DNA of 64,000 bases from Acidipropionibacterium thoenii DSM 20276. Its GTDB lineage: Bacteria > Actinomycetota > Actinomycetes > Propionibacteriales > Propionibacteriaceae. The stretch covers positions 124,001 to 188,000 of the forward strand of contig NZ_AUHZ01000006.1 in assembly GCF_000423445.1 (NCBI RefSeq), in the 5' to 3' direction. The first letter of the stretch is position 1. Each line of letters opens with the position of its first letter. Shown one piece after another: positions 8,911 through 17,143 of the stretch. The notes under the pieces were generated by a model that was given only the letters and a program-made list of their open reading frames with translations, searched no databases and was not told the origin of the DNA. Position numbers and translations under genes: made by a program.

Positions 8911-9980
8911 TCACCAAGGACTCCCCAGGAAGGGGTCGTCCCAGGGCGAGTTCTCGTCGGGAGGGGCAGCGGGTATCGGACTGGTCCAGGGGGTCTCGCG
9001 GCGTTCCCGCTGGTCCATCAACCTGCGCAGGCGAGCGGCTGCGGCGGCCGGCCTGCGAAGATCCACCTTGCAGAACCTGATGATCTCCAGGCCCTGGTCG
9101 CGGATCTGAGCCTCCCGGTCCTTCTCGGCGGCCACGACGTCGGAGACCGACTGCCCGGGTCTGACCAGCCGCCCATACTTCTGGACGCCGTCGTACTCCC
9201 CGACGATGCCGTACTCCAGCCAGCCGAAATCGCAGCGAGCGATGAAATGGCCCTCCGGACTGTAGATCTCGATCTGGATGTCGGTGGGGGCGCATCCCTG
9301 AAGCTCGCACATCGCCCTCATCAGCGACTCCCCTCCGCTCTCGGACCGTCCGTCGGCGAATGCCAGACCCGGCGGGCGATGCCATTCCCGGGTCTGCGCG
9401 CGGAACGGTCGACGACCTTCTGCATGGCTTCGCGGGTGCACCCTCTCGCCGCGGCGGCGTCGGCGACCAGGACCCCGGTCGCGAAGCCGAACTGACGAGC
9501 CATATCCACGGTGGTGCGGGCGAGGTTGGTGACCCGGTACGGGCCGACGCGGGTGATCTCGTCGGGCTCCAGCCCGCACACCCGGGTGACGAGCCCGGGA
9601 CGGTGGTGGCCCTGGTGACCCTGCGGAGGCCGGGTGATCCAGACCCGGTCGAGCTCCCCGCGGGACATCGGAAGACCCAGAAGTGCCACCGCCGAGGTGT
9701 GGCTGAGCGCCCAGTCGGGACCTTGAATCACCGGGACGGTGCCCGCGATGAGCTCCACCTGCCGCTGTCTCCCGTCACTGGCCGGTGGCCCCTGCATCAC
9801 GGCACCGTGGCGCACCGGCGTGATGGTGCCAGCCCGGATTGCTGCCTTCAGCTCGTCGTAGGTCATCGCAGTCGAGCACAACTGCCCGACCCGCTGCACC
9901 CTTCTGGCATCGTTTCCCATGTCAGAAGTGAGCCATCTCCGCTGTGCCAGCGCCAGCCTCAGGACGAGATCTGTGGACAA
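8911..9980 (-). pseudogene. Frameshifted AbiEi-antitoxin-like / DUF559-type protein
   Basis: Two overlapping reading frames join into one protein of about 355 residues. The N-terminal frame (9980 down to about 9370) has a helix-turn-helix-like start, the segment AGTITPVRHGAVMQGPP, and the TNLARTTVDMARQFGF region typical of actinobacterial proteins labelled type IV toxin-antitoxin AbiEi-family antitoxin-domain or DUF559. The C-terminal frame (about 9370 to 8911) continues with FADGRSESGGESLMR, DFGWLEYGIVGEYDG and KYGRLVRPGQS, a Vsr/DUF559-like endonuclease fold. Adding one base near 9366-9369 restores RRVLAFADGRSES. No partner toxin is adjacent. It could be a real pseudogene or a sequencing error. 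Confidence 0.8.
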
Positions 9981-10113
9981 CTTCTACCGAGGTGGCAGGT
10001 TGTGTTCCGGACTTGTGGATAACCCGGTCGGGTGATCGGACGCCGATCCGACAGTCGCACGGTCGCAGCCCGGGTCAGTGGGCTGTGGTGCACCTGCATT
10101 CCCGGCGTCCAGC

Positions 10114-10208
10114 TGCTCTGGGGGCCGCCCAGGGTGGTCTGGATCCCACGTTCGCCTGGCAGCGTCTCTGCTCTGGGGGCGCTGGAGGTGGTCTGGATCC
10201 CACGCTCG
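10114..10208. repeat. Imperfect direct repeat, about 40 bp, 55-bp period
   Basis: Two units (10114-10154 and 10169-10208) share TGCTCTGGGGGC at one end and GGTGGTCTGGATCCCACG at the other. The second unit runs straight into palindrome copy 2. In the first, the same CCCACGTTCG start is followed at once by CCTGG, as if most of a palindrome had been lost. Confidence 0.8.
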
Positions 10209-10271
10209 TCCTCAAATCTGGCGTTCGTCCTGGAATTCCAGGACGAACGCCAGATTTGAGGACGAGCGTGG
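10200..10271. repeat. 72-bp perfect palindrome, copy 2
   Basis: Positions 10200-10235 are the exact reverse complement of 10236-10271. Compared with copy 1 at 8812-8883, the left arm has T to C at arm position 6 and G to A at arm position 15. The right arm carries the matching A to G and C to T changes, so perfect symmetry is kept. It lies about 220 bp beyond the 5' end of the AbiEi-like pseudogene, so the two copies bracket that gene. Confidence 0.95.
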
Positions 10272-10503
10272 AGAGGGGGGTGGAAACGGGGCGCCGGAGG
10301 GGACCGGTGGGAGGGAGACAGGGCCGCTGGGAGGAATGCCTCGGCTTGCGGACGCCGGTGCGGGGGCAGGAGGGAGGCCACGGATGGCCTCGCCTGGGGA
10401 CGCCGGTGGGGGGCAGGACGGACGACATGGAAGGCGGTGCCGGTAAGGATGCATCCTCCGGCCAGACGCCCTACCCCGGGGACGCCTCAGGGGTTGGCGA
10501 CCC

Positions 10504-11019
10504 TCAGGAGTTGGCGGGGGTCGACGGGGTCGGCGCCGCGGGGGTGAAGTCGGGCCGGGTCGCGGCGATCACCGGGACGTCGAGGGTGATCGGGTCGGAG
10601 TGGCTGAAGGAGATCGTGATGGCAGCCAGCAGACCATCGGTCAGGTCCGGTGAGGAGACCTGGACGCCGGGGTCGGTGAGGTTGAGCCCCTTGTTCGCGG
10701 TCAGCGGCACCCGGGTGGTGCTGGGGGACAGCTCGGAGCCGTCGGCGTCGTCGGGCTTCAGCGCCCGCCCGGTGACCCCGGTGATCTCGTCGTCGACGCT
10801 GGATACCGCCAGTCCGGTCAGTCTGGCCTGGCCATCCTGGGCGACCAGAGCGACGTTGCGCAGCTTGACGGTGGTGTTGGAGGCATTGACCCCGGCGGCC
10901 TGGGTGTAGGACCGGATGACCTTGGGCTCCATGCTGCACGCCGTCATCGCAGGCAGCAGCAGGGTGGCCGCCGCCACCACGAGAACCGCTTTGCTGGCGA
11001 ACTTGCGCGCGCTGGTCAT
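10504..11019 (-). CDS. LpqE-like lipoprotein
   Basis: A 171-residue predicted lipoprotein. The signal peptide ends in a lipobox AMTAC with the lipidated Cys at residue 28. The mature part starts with PKVIRSYTQAAGVNAS and VKLRNVALVAQDGQ, a pattern shared with the mycobacterial lipoprotein LpqE and with PCu(A)C-like copper-binding folds; a Thr/Pro/Ala-rich tail closes it. I do not see a clear copper-binding His/Met pair, so metal binding is uncertain. Its place beside carD matches lpqE next to carD in mycobacteria, which supports the orthology. I prefer the ATG at 11019 over the one at 11025 because only it has proper spacing (6 nt) from the AGGAG site. Confidence 0.75.
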   Translation of the reverse strand: MTSARKFASKAVLVVAAATLLLPAMTACSMEPKVIRSYTQAAGVNASNTTVKLRNVALVAQDGQARLTGLAVSSVDDEITGVTGRALKPDDADGSELSPSTTRVPLTANKGLNLTDPGVQVSSPDLTDGLLAAITISFSHSDPITLDVPVIAATRPDFTPAAPTPSTPANS

Positions 11020-11459
11020 GGTCATCTCCTGCAGGTGTGGATTCAGCCGCTCCCGGCCTGAGCCGGTGAGCCGAGCCTAGCTGATTGACGCCGCCGCCGG
11101 GCGGGCCCGGCAGACCGTCCTGCGCAGGTTTGCGCAGGGTTCGGCAGCGAGCATCTGGCAAGCGCCGCCGGATGGCCTCACCCGCGTCCCGCCGACGCCA
11201 TCAGCCCGGCCGAACCGGGACGCCGGGACGGGCCCGACCGGCAATGAGGACCCTCCGACAAGGGGATGAGCGACAGGGGAGCACCAGAGGCCGCCTGCCT
11301 AGTCAGCCCGGAGAAAGTGGCTCCAGATCGGCGTGTCGGGCACAGATTTGGCCGGAAGTCAACCCCTTGGTATAGGGTGTAATTGCGGATGACTAGGGAC
11401 GACACCTTCCTCTCAGGGCTTTTTCATGGTAGGATGGACCCCTGAAAGGGGTTGCCTAC
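11020..11459. promoter_or_regulatory. Divergent lipoprotein/carD intergenic region
   Basis: This 440-bp region has no convincing gene. On the carD side, TATAGGGT (about 11372) and TAGGAT (11430-11435) are candidate -10 elements. The latter, with TTCCTC at 11407-11412 and a 17-bp spacer, would give a leader of under 20 nt before the carD start. An AAAGGGG ribosome-binding site precedes the ATG. Promoter assignment is by eye and weak. Confidence 0.4.
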
Positions 11460-11945
11460 ATGACTTTCAACGTCGGCGAAACGGTTGTCTATCCCAATCA
11501 CGGGGCGGCGGTCATCGAGGATCTCGAGACCCGGACCATCAAGGGCGAGGAGAAGCTCTACTTGGTCCTGAGGATCATCGGACAGAACGACCTGGTCGTC
11601 AGGGTGCCGGCGTGCAACCTGGATCTCGTCGGAGTGCGAGATGTCGTGGACGAGGAGGGCCTGGCGAAGGTCTTCGACGTGCTGCGCAAGACGCAGGTCG
11701 AGGAGCCGACGAACTGGTCCCGTCGCTACAAGGCCAATACCGAGAAGCTTCACAGCGGCAACATCATCAAGGTCTCCGAGGTGGTGCGCGACCTGTGGCG
11801 TCGCGAGCGTAATCGTGGGCTGTCCGCCGGTGAGAAGCGGATGCTCTCCAAGGCTCGTCAGATCCTGGTCTCCGAGCTCGCTCTGGCCGAGAAGGTCGAG
11901 GAGGACAAGGCCGAGGAGATGCTCGACGAGGTGCTGGCCTCCTGA
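11460..11945 (+). CDS. carD: CarD-family RNA polymerase-binding transcription factor
   Basis: CarD binds the RNA polymerase beta subunit and stabilises open promoter complexes, especially at rRNA promoters, and is usually essential in actinobacteria. The 161-residue protein starts [20 protein letters not shown], the CarD_CdnL/TRCF-type interaction domain. Its helical C-terminal DNA-binding domain includes [13 protein letters not shown], the conserved tryptophan in VVRDLWRRE, and [16 protein letters not shown]. Length and motifs are complete. In many actinobacteria carD is followed directly by ispD; here about 18 kb of sugar genes intervene. Confidence 0.96.
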   Translation: MTFNVGETVVYPNHGAAVIEDLETRTIKGEEKLYLVLRIIGQNDLVVRVPACNLDLVGVRDVVDEEGLAKVFDVLRKTQVEEPTNWSRRYKANTEKLHSGNIIKVSEVVRDLWRRERNRGLSAGEKRMLSKARQILVSELALAEKVEEDKAEEMLDEVLAS

Positions 11946-11971
11946 GCCGGCTCGTCCCAGGTCTCTGAACA

Positions 11972-12019
11972 ACACAGTTCGAGGGTCCCACGAGATCTCG
12001 TGGGACCCTCGAACTGTGT
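11972..12019. terminator. 48-bp perfect palindrome, bidirectional terminator
   Basis: Arms 11972-11995 and 11996-12019 are exact reverse complements, centred on GAGATCTC with no loop bases. It lies 26 bp after the carD stop and 20 bp after the convergent dehydrogenase stop, so termination in both directions is the simplest role. Confidence 0.85.
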
Positions 12020-12039
12020 CCTGGCCGCCTCAGCCGACC

Positions 12040-13074
12040 TCAGGGGACGATCGCGTACTTCGATCCGCGCCCGGCGGCCATGTCCTCCAGGGAGTCCACC
12101 AGAGCCTCCAGCGGGCGCGACTCGGTCACCAGATCGTTGCCGTCGACGATCCCCGACACGAGCATGTCGACCGCCGTGGCGACGAACCGCGGGGTGTGAT
12201 GGAAGACGCCCTTGATGAGGAACTCGTTGTAGTGCATCGCGGTGGTGTCCAGTGGGAAGGAGGCGCCCGCCTTGGTGCCGCCGAACATCACCCCGGTGCC
12301 GCCGGGGCGAAGGGATGCCAGATTCTGCTCCCAGACGGGGGCGTAGCCGGTGGCCTCGATGCCGACGTCGGCCCCGCGGCCGTGCGGGGTGTGCCGCTTG
12401 ATCTGCTCCGCGGCCTGGGAGGGTGTCGTGCCGGGCTCCAGCTGCACGGTGTCGACGGCTCCCATAGCCGCAGCCTGCTCCAGACGCCAGGAGGTCTGGT
12501 CGACGGCGACCACGTGAGCTCCCGAGGCGGTGGCCAGCCGGACGAACATCAGCCCGATCGGGCCGGCGCCGTGGACCACCACGGTGTCGCCGAGCTCGAT
12601 ACCGGCGTCATGGATGCCGTGGACCACACAGGCCAGCGGCTCCAACGGGGCAGCCGCGGTGAAGGACACCGAATCGGGCAGCAGATAGGTGTTGCGGGCG
12701 GCGATGGCGGCCGGGATGACGACCTGCTCGGCGAAAGCGCCCCACAGGAACTGGAGATTCTCGCACAGTGACTCGCGGCCCTTCTGGCAGGCCCAGCAGT
12801 GACCGCAGGGCACGGTATTGGCCGAGACGACGCGGTCTCCGGGGGTGAACCTCGTCACCCCCTCGCCGACCGACTCCACCACTCCGGCCACCTCATGGCC
12901 GAACCTGCTGGGGGCCGGGGGCATCAGGTGATGTCCCCGCCGATAGGTCTTCAGATCGGTGCCACAGGTGGTGGCCGCCTTGACATCGATCCGGATCTCG
13001 CCGGGTCCGGGTTCCGGGGACTCGACGTCCTCCAGACTCAGGTCCCCGGGGCCGTTGAAAAACCACGCTCTCAT
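12040..13074 (-). CDS. Zinc-dependent medium-chain dehydrogenase (alditol or alditol-phosphate)
   Basis: A 344-residue MDR-family enzyme. TTCGTDLKTYRRGHH carries the catalytic-zinc cysteine, FGHEVAGVVESVG the zinc histidine region, and CGHCWACQKGRESLC the four structural-zinc cysteines. VVVHGAGPIGLM is the NAD(P)-binding loop. It ends a minus-strand cluster after PTS IIA and a class II aldolase, so its likely job is to oxidise the alditol phosphate delivered by the galactitol-type PTS to a ketose phosphate. That role is inferred from context; the substrate is unknown. I start at MRAWFFNG (13074), rejecting a 15-residue upstream extension. Confidence 0.85.
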   Translation of the reverse strand: MRAWFFNGPGDLSLEDVESPEPGPGEIRIDVKAATTCGTDLKTYRRGHHLMPPAPSRFGHEVAGVVESVGEGVTRFTPGDRVVSANTVPCGHCWACQKGRESLCENLQFLWGAFAEQVVIPAAIAARNTYLLPDSVSFTAAAPLEPLACVVHGIHDAGIELGDTVVVHGAGPIGLMFVRLATASGAHVVAVDQTSWRLEQAAAMGAVDTVQLEPGTTPSQAAEQIKRHTPHGRGADVGIEATGYAPVWEQNLASLRPGGTGVMFGGTKAGASFPLDTTAMHYNEFLIKGVFHHTPRFVATAVDMLVSGIVDGNDLVTESRPLEALVDSLEDMAAGRGSKYAIVP

Positions 13075-13144
13075 GTGTGTCCCTTCGCGGTAGTTCGTCT
13101 GTCCAGTGGTGGTGCGCACATGCCGTGCGCAGCGATGCGGGAGA

Positions 13145-13795
13145 TCAGTCCCGGCTGCCCGGCAGATAGCCGGACCCGGTGATCTCGGTCATCGCCTCCT
13201 CGAACTGGTCGGTGGTCAGCAGTGCCGGGGTTCCGGCGGTCCGCGCGATCACCCACACCTTGCAGACCCATTCCAGGTAGTCGCACAGCATGTAGGCCTC
13301 GGCCAGATCCTTGCCCCAGCAGGCGGCACCGTGGTTGCGCAGCAGCACTGCCTTGCGCCCGGCCATCGCCGCCGAGACGTTGTCGGCCAGCTCCTGGGTG
13401 CCGAACCGGGCGTAGTCGGCCACCCGCACCGAGCCACCGTGGGGTGCGAGCATGTAGTGGATCAGCGGCAGCGAGTCGCACAGCGTGCCGGCCACCGTCC
13501 CGTAGACCGGATGGGTGTGGATGACGGCGGCAGCCTTCGGATCGCGAGAATAGATGAGCTCGTGGAAGGGCACCTCGGTGGACGGTTTCAGGTCGCCCTC
13601 GAGCTGATGGCCCGCCATGTCGAGCAGACAGATGGACTCCGGCGTGAGATCCGGGTAGGGCACTCCGGAGGGGGTGATGAGAACATGGTCATCGACTCGG
13701 ACGCTGATGTTCCCGGAGGTACCCAGGGTCAGGCCGTCGTCGAGCATCTTCATGCAGTAGTCGATGATCTGTCGGCGGGGGGTCGGGTACTGCAT
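13145..13795 (-). CDS. Class II (AraD/FucA-type) aldolase
   Basis: A 216-residue zinc aldolase or epimerase of the AraD/FucA superfamily. Key elements are LGTSGNISVR (phosphate-binding loop), ITPSGVPY, STEVPFHELIY with the catalytic glutamate, HTHPVYG with two zinc-binding histidines, and LLRNHGAACWG with the third. FucA-like members cleave ketose-1-phosphates to dihydroxyacetone phosphate and an aldehyde; AraD-like members epimerise pentulose-5-phosphates. Its position between PTS IIA and the dehydrogenase fits cleavage of the ketose phosphate made from the imported alditol. An AAGG/GGAG-type site precedes the ATG at 13795. The exact substrate cannot be assigned. Confidence 0.85.
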   Translation of the reverse strand: MQYPTPRRQIIDYCMKMLDDGLTLGTSGNISVRVDDHVLITPSGVPYPDLTPESICLLDMAGHQLEGDLKPSTEVPFHELIYSRDPKAAAVIHTHPVYGTVAGTLCDSLPLIHYMLAPHGGSVRVADYARFGTQELADNVSAAMAGRKAVLLRNHGAACWGKDLAEAYMLCDYLEWVCKVWVIARTAGTPALLTTDQFEEAMTEITGSGYLPGSRD

Positions 13796-13806
13796 CGTGG
13801 TCTCCC

Positions 13807-14274
13807 TCAGGCCTGGCTGGAGATGGCGTCCAGGACGCCGGTCAGGGCCTCCTGGAGCTCCTCGGGGGTCCCGGTCAGCAGCTGCTGGTAGGACTGCTCG
13901 TCCTGGAGCAGGGAGATCACTGAGCCGAGCATGTCGGTCTGGTTCTGGGGATCGGTCACCAGCGGCCAGATGGACAGTCGCACCGCAAGCTCACGCTCCG
14001 GGTCGTCCATCGCGCAGAACGGCGTGGTCTGGGCATTGCGACAGACCAGCACGCCGGGGGTGATGACATGTTCGGGGTCGATATGGGGGATCGCCACCTG
14101 GCAGTGGCCGAAGTCCAGGCCTGTCGGGTACTTCTCCTCACGGGCGCTGACGGCGTCCAGGAAGGTGTCGCGGACGGCTCCCTCGGCCAGCAGCCGGGCG
14201 TTGACGCTCTGGTAGAGGGCCTCCCGGGAGTCGGTGTCGGCGTCGACGACGATGAATTTGGGTGCTTCGGACAT
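13807..14274 (-). CDS. PTS IIA component, fructose/galactitol family
   Basis: This soluble component takes phosphate from HPr and passes it to the IIB protein. The 155 residues match the EIIA-fructose/mannitol/galactitol fold. The phosphorylated histidine is about residue 64 in CQVAIPHIDPEHV, and the ending LLQDEQSYQQLL is typical. It lies 11 bp upstream of the aldolase gene and so is cotranscribed with it. A terminator-like hairpin separates it from the small membrane-protein gene upstream, so it may also have its own promoter. Confidence 0.88.
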   Translation of the reverse strand: MSEAPKFIVVDADTDSREALYQSVNARLLAEGAVRDTFLDAVSAREEKYPTGLDFGHCQVAIPHIDPEHVITPGVLVCRNAQTTPFCAMDDPERELAVRLSIWPLVTDPQNQTDMLGSVISLLQDEQSYQQLLTGTPEELQEALTGVLDAISSQA

Positions 14275-14423
14275 GATGACGGAATTCCTTTGGAGACAGA
14301 GGAGTGTGAGAGGTGGGGGTTGGTCCGCGACCTCTGAGGTCTCGGCGGACCTCAGCCGCGGACCCCGGGCGGAAGAACACCCGGGTCACGGCTGAGAGGG
14401 GCTCCGGGCGGGGCCCCGATGGA

Positions 14424-14459
14424 ACGGCGCCGGGCCTGTGTGTGCAGGCCCGGCGCCGT
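14424..14459 (-). terminator. Hairpin between the small membrane-protein gene and PTS IIA
   Basis: A perfect 15-bp GC-rich stem (14424-14438 with 14445-14459) and a TGTGTG loop, 12 bp beyond the stop codon of the upstream minus-strand gene. In mid-operon it may attenuate rather than fully stop transcription into the IIA gene. Confidence 0.75.
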
Positions 14460-14470
14460 CCCGGGGTTGT

Positions 14471-14887
14471 TCAGCGCACCGGCAGGCGGCGGCGTCGCCC
14501 AGTCGAGAGGCCGAACTGCTGATCTCGGAAACGGAGGAGATAGTTCGGCACCCCCGTCATCTGAGCTACCACCGCGTCGGGCTGGCAACGGCGGATCCAC
14601 AGCCCGCCCGGCCCGGCGGGCATCCAACGATGCTTCGACGCGGTGTCCTGGATCACCGGGACGAGGTGCTTGCGCAGCGCCCGCTCCGATGCCTTCTTAC
14701 CGTTCGGCATGCTGAACAGGGTGGCGCGCATGGCTCGTTCGGCGTCCTTGATGACATGGTGGGCGACCACGATGATGGCCAGCCAGGCCACCAGAGGGAC
14801 GACGATCCAGGTGAAGTGAGCGACGTAGAAGGCCACGACGGACCGCCACCAGCTCCCCAGCACCAGATCGAGCATGCTTTCAACCAT
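14471..14887 (-). CDS. Small membrane protein of the galactitol-type PTS locus
   Basis: A 138-residue protein I cannot assign to a family. Residues about 5-45 hold hydrophobic stretches (VVAFYVAHF and WIVVPLVAWLAIIVVAHHVI) that would make one or two membrane helices. The remaining 90 residues are basic and probably cytoplasmic, ending in a run of arginines. It starts 6 bp after the IIC stop codon, so it is translationally close to the permease and probably works with it. It could be a permease-stabilising partner, loosely comparable to GutM beside sorbitol permeases, but there is no sequence support for that. Confidence 0.7.
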   Translation of the reverse strand: MVESMLDLVLGSWWRSVVAFYVAHFTWIVVPLVAWLAIIVVAHHVIKDAERAMRATLFSMPNGKKASERALRKHLVPVIQDTASKHRWMPAGPGGLWIRRCQPDAVVAQMTGVPNYLLRFRDQQFGLSTGRRRRLPVR

Positions 14888-14893
14888 TGTCGA

Positions 14894-16414
14894 TCACCAC
14901 CCCGCTCCGGCGCCCTGGGCTTCCGCCTCGGCAAGTGCCTTGCGCTCTTCTTCCTCGGCCTCGAGCTCGTCAGCGCTCATGTACTGCTCGCGGTCCTCGA
15001 TGCCGGGCTTGCCGCCACGGATCACGTGGGCGAAGAAGGTGACGTAGCAGACCAGCGCGATGGCGAGCAGGATGATGCTCCAGACGATGAACGCCGTGCC
15101 ATATGCCTTCGCCTGGGCGAATACGAAGAAGAAGGCGAAGAAGTAGGCGATCAGGTGAGCGCCGGAGTCGATCGAGGAGATCTGGCTGGCGCCCTGCGGA
15201 ATGGTGAAGTTCGCCTGATGGGCCAGGATTGTCGTCGCCGGCGCCATGAACGTTCCGATGGTGAGCATGCAGGCCACGAAGAAGGTGCCGATCGCGGTAC
15301 CTCGGGCGATATTGCCTCGGCACCATGTCGTCGCCCAGACCGCGAAGAACGGGGTGTCGGCGAGGTCGGCGAAGGGCAGCATCTGGTTGAGGTGCAGGTA
15401 GCTCATCAGCACACCGAGAGCCAGCGTGATCGGGACCAGGATGATGGCCACGGACATGTTGGCGGGGTAGCCGACCAGGATGGCGGCATCCAGGCCGATG
15501 TTGAGCTCACGGTCGGGGTAACGCGACTTGATCCAGTCCTGAGCGGCGTCCGACAGCGGGATGAGGCCCTCCATCAGCAGCGCAACCATGCGCGGCAGAA
15601 GCAGCATGACGCCGCCCATCGAGATGCCCACCAGCACGATGCCCTTGATCGCGGTGCCCCAGGCGCCGCCGGTCATGTCGGGGAAGTAGGCCAGCAGGCC
15701 GATGACAGCACCGAGGATGGTGCCCATCACCATCGGCTCGGCCCAGGAGCCGAACTTGTCCTGGATGTACTCGGGGGTCATCTTGTTGTGACGGAAGCCG
15801 GGGACGTGGTCGAGCACCTTGTTGAGGCACCAGCCGACCGGGGCCCAGGAGACGGTGTCGGTGTGAGCTGTCGTGACGCCGGGGATCTTGTAGTAGTCCT
15901 GGATGACCGGGGCACAGATGTCAGCCAGCTTCAGCACCACGACCAGCGTGATGAGGCCGATCAGCAGACCGAGCCAGAAGTTGCCGGTGGCGATGTAGAC
16001 GAAGGCCGACGAGAAGATGAAGTGCCAGAAGTTCCACATGTCGACGTTGAGTGTGCTGGTCCACTTCAACGCGATCATGCCGAGGTTGATGGCGATGCCG
16101 AGGATGAAGATCCACGGCACCACCTTGGCTGTGCCGAAGGAGATCGCCGCAGCGACCGGCCAGCCGGCGTCGATGATTGGCAGGTTGAGGCCGGTGTTCT
16201 CGATCATCTTCTGAGCGGCCGGCCCGAGGGTGCTGGTGAGCAGGCCGATGACCAGGTTGATGCCGATGAAGCCGATGCCGATCGTCAGTGCTGCCCGGAT
16301 GGCCTTACCAGGCTTCATTCGGAAGAACAGACTGAGCAGGAATATGATGATCGGCAGGACGACACTCGCGCCCAGACCCAAGATGTACTGGATGACGGTT
16401 GTGACTGTTCCCAT
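14894..16414 (-). CDS. PTS galactitol-type IIC permease
   Basis: The membrane channel of a galactitol-family PTS, 506 residues with roughly a dozen hydrophobic segments. It starts MGTVTTVIQYILGLGASVVLP and includes the family-typical stretches LNLPIIDAGWPVAAA, FWHFIFSSAFVYI and LNIGLDAAILVGYP. The C-terminus is a charged cytoplasmic tail (EADELEAEEEERKA-like). GatC proteins import galactitol, but related permeases carry other alditols and pentoses, so the substrate is open. It is preceded by the IIB gene 154 bp upstream, with two small hairpins between them. Confidence 0.88.
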   Translation of the reverse strand: MGTVTTVIQYILGLGASVVLPIIIFLLSLFFRMKPGKAIRAALTIGIGFIGINLVIGLLTSTLGPAAQKMIENTGLNLPIIDAGWPVAAAISFGTAKVVPWIFILGIAINLGMIALKWTSTLNVDMWNFWHFIFSSAFVYIATGNFWLGLLIGLITLVVVLKLADICAPVIQDYYKIPGVTTAHTDTVSWAPVGWCLNKVLDHVPGFRHNKMTPEYIQDKFGSWAEPMVMGTILGAVIGLLAYFPDMTGGAWGTAIKGIVLVGISMGGVMLLLPRMVALLMEGLIPLSDAAQDWIKSRYPDRELNIGLDAAILVGYPANMSVAIILVPITLALGVLMSYLHLNQMLPFADLADTPFFAVWATTWCRGNIARGTAIGTFFVACMLTIGTFMAPATTILAHQANFTIPQGASQISSIDSGAHLIAYFFAFFFVFAQAKAYGTAFIVWSIILLAIALVCYVTFFAHVIRGGKPGIEDREQYMSADELEAEEEERKALAEAEAQGAGAGW

Positions 16415-16440
16415 GATGGAAGGTGCTTTCTTCTGTCATG

Positions 16441-16509
16441 AGGGTCCTCGGCCGGGCTAGGGTCGAGGGCCCTTTCCATGTGTGGATGATGTGCTCGACG
16501 GGGTCGAGC
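16441..16509. other. Two small hairpins in the IIB-IIC intergenic gap
   Basis: A 10-bp stem with one G-T pair (16441-16450 with 16464-16473) and a 7-bp stem with a GGG loop (16493-16499 with 16503-16509). They may stabilise the IIB transcript or set the IIB:IIC ratio; this is inference. Confidence 0.4.
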
Positions 16510-16568
16510 CGGCTGGGGCGGCGAGACGCACGGCCAGGGCTAGTGACCATGCCTCTCGTGGGCCCGGA

Positions 16569-16862
16569 TCAGCCCTTGAGATCGGCAGCGATCTCGTCGG
16601 CGAGCTTGTCGGCACCGACGCCGGTGAGGAATGCGACTCCGCGGTAGACCTTGATGTCTGCGGAAGGGGCCTTGACGACCGTGGTAGAGACGATGACGTC
16701 GGGCTTGAAGGACGAGGCCTGAGCCGGCACCTCGACCGCTTTGCACTCCTTCATCGTTGCGTTGATGCCACGGTCCTTCAGCAGGCGCTGAAGCTTGTTG
16801 GCTACCTGTACTGATGTGGCGATACCGGTGCCACAGCAGACCAGAACCTTCTTGCTGATCAT
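16569..16862 (-). CDS. PTS galactitol-type IIB component
   Basis: The cytosolic IIB protein transfers phosphate to the sugar in the IIC channel. Starting at 16862 (MISKKVLVCCGTGIATS) gives 97 residues and uses a strong AAAGGAG site. The longer in-frame extension has no such support. The phosphorylated cysteine is in the loop VCCGTGIATS (Cys9/Cys10). It is the first gene after a 281-bp gap containing a TGCAC-N4-GTGCA palindrome, so it probably starts the IIB-IIC-membrane protein transcript. Confidence 0.88.
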   Translation of the reverse strand: MISKKVLVCCGTGIATSVQVANKLQRLLKDRGINATMKECKAVEVPAQASSFKPDVIVSTTVVKAPSADIKVYRGVAFLTGVGADKLADEIAADLKG

Positions 16863-17004
16863 TCTGTCCGTCTCCTTTGATCGGTGGAGGGTGGTGGCCC
16901 TGGGCCGCATCCTCCACGGTTCGGGCAGCTTCTCGCATCCCGACTCCGGTGGGAGCCATTCTGTGGGAGCGGGTTGCTGCCTGTGAATATTGATCGGCCC
17001 ATCT

Positions 17005-17036
17005 TGCACTCATGTGCAGGTGACCTTGAGTCACCT
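17005..17036. promoter_or_regulatory. Candidate SorC-family operator upstream of IIB
   Basis: TGCACTCATGTGCA (17005-17018) is a 5-bp half-site palindrome with a 4-nt spacer. It abuts a second palindrome, AGGTGAC-CTTGA-GTCACCT (17018-17036). They lie about 145 bp upstream of the IIB start, next to a minus-strand CAATATTC that could be a -10 element. The first matches the TGCAC-N4-GTG pattern near 18400. Confidence 0.5.
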
Positions 17037-17143
17037 AGTGGGTCGGGGGTGGCGCGGGCCGCAGCCACCTCGCAGATTCTATGGTTTTTCGTTCAGGATC
17101 GTTGACGAGGGGTCGGCGCACTGGGCGGACCCCCGGACCGGTC

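Larger units (their letters stand above)
9981..10503. other. Repeat-rich intergenic region
   Basis: I see no convincing gene in these 523 bp. They contain a direct repeat (10114-10154 and 10169-10208), palindrome copy 2 (10200-10271), and two imperfect G-rich repeats sharing GGGGACGCC/GCGGACGCC-type cores around 10330-10420. The open frames crossing the palindrome are artefacts of its symmetry. Confidence 0.7.

Noticed and set aside
10200-10271. Short open frames translating across the palindrome as small proteins
   Set aside because: The same translated string appears on both strands because the DNA is a perfect palindrome; there is no start-site support.
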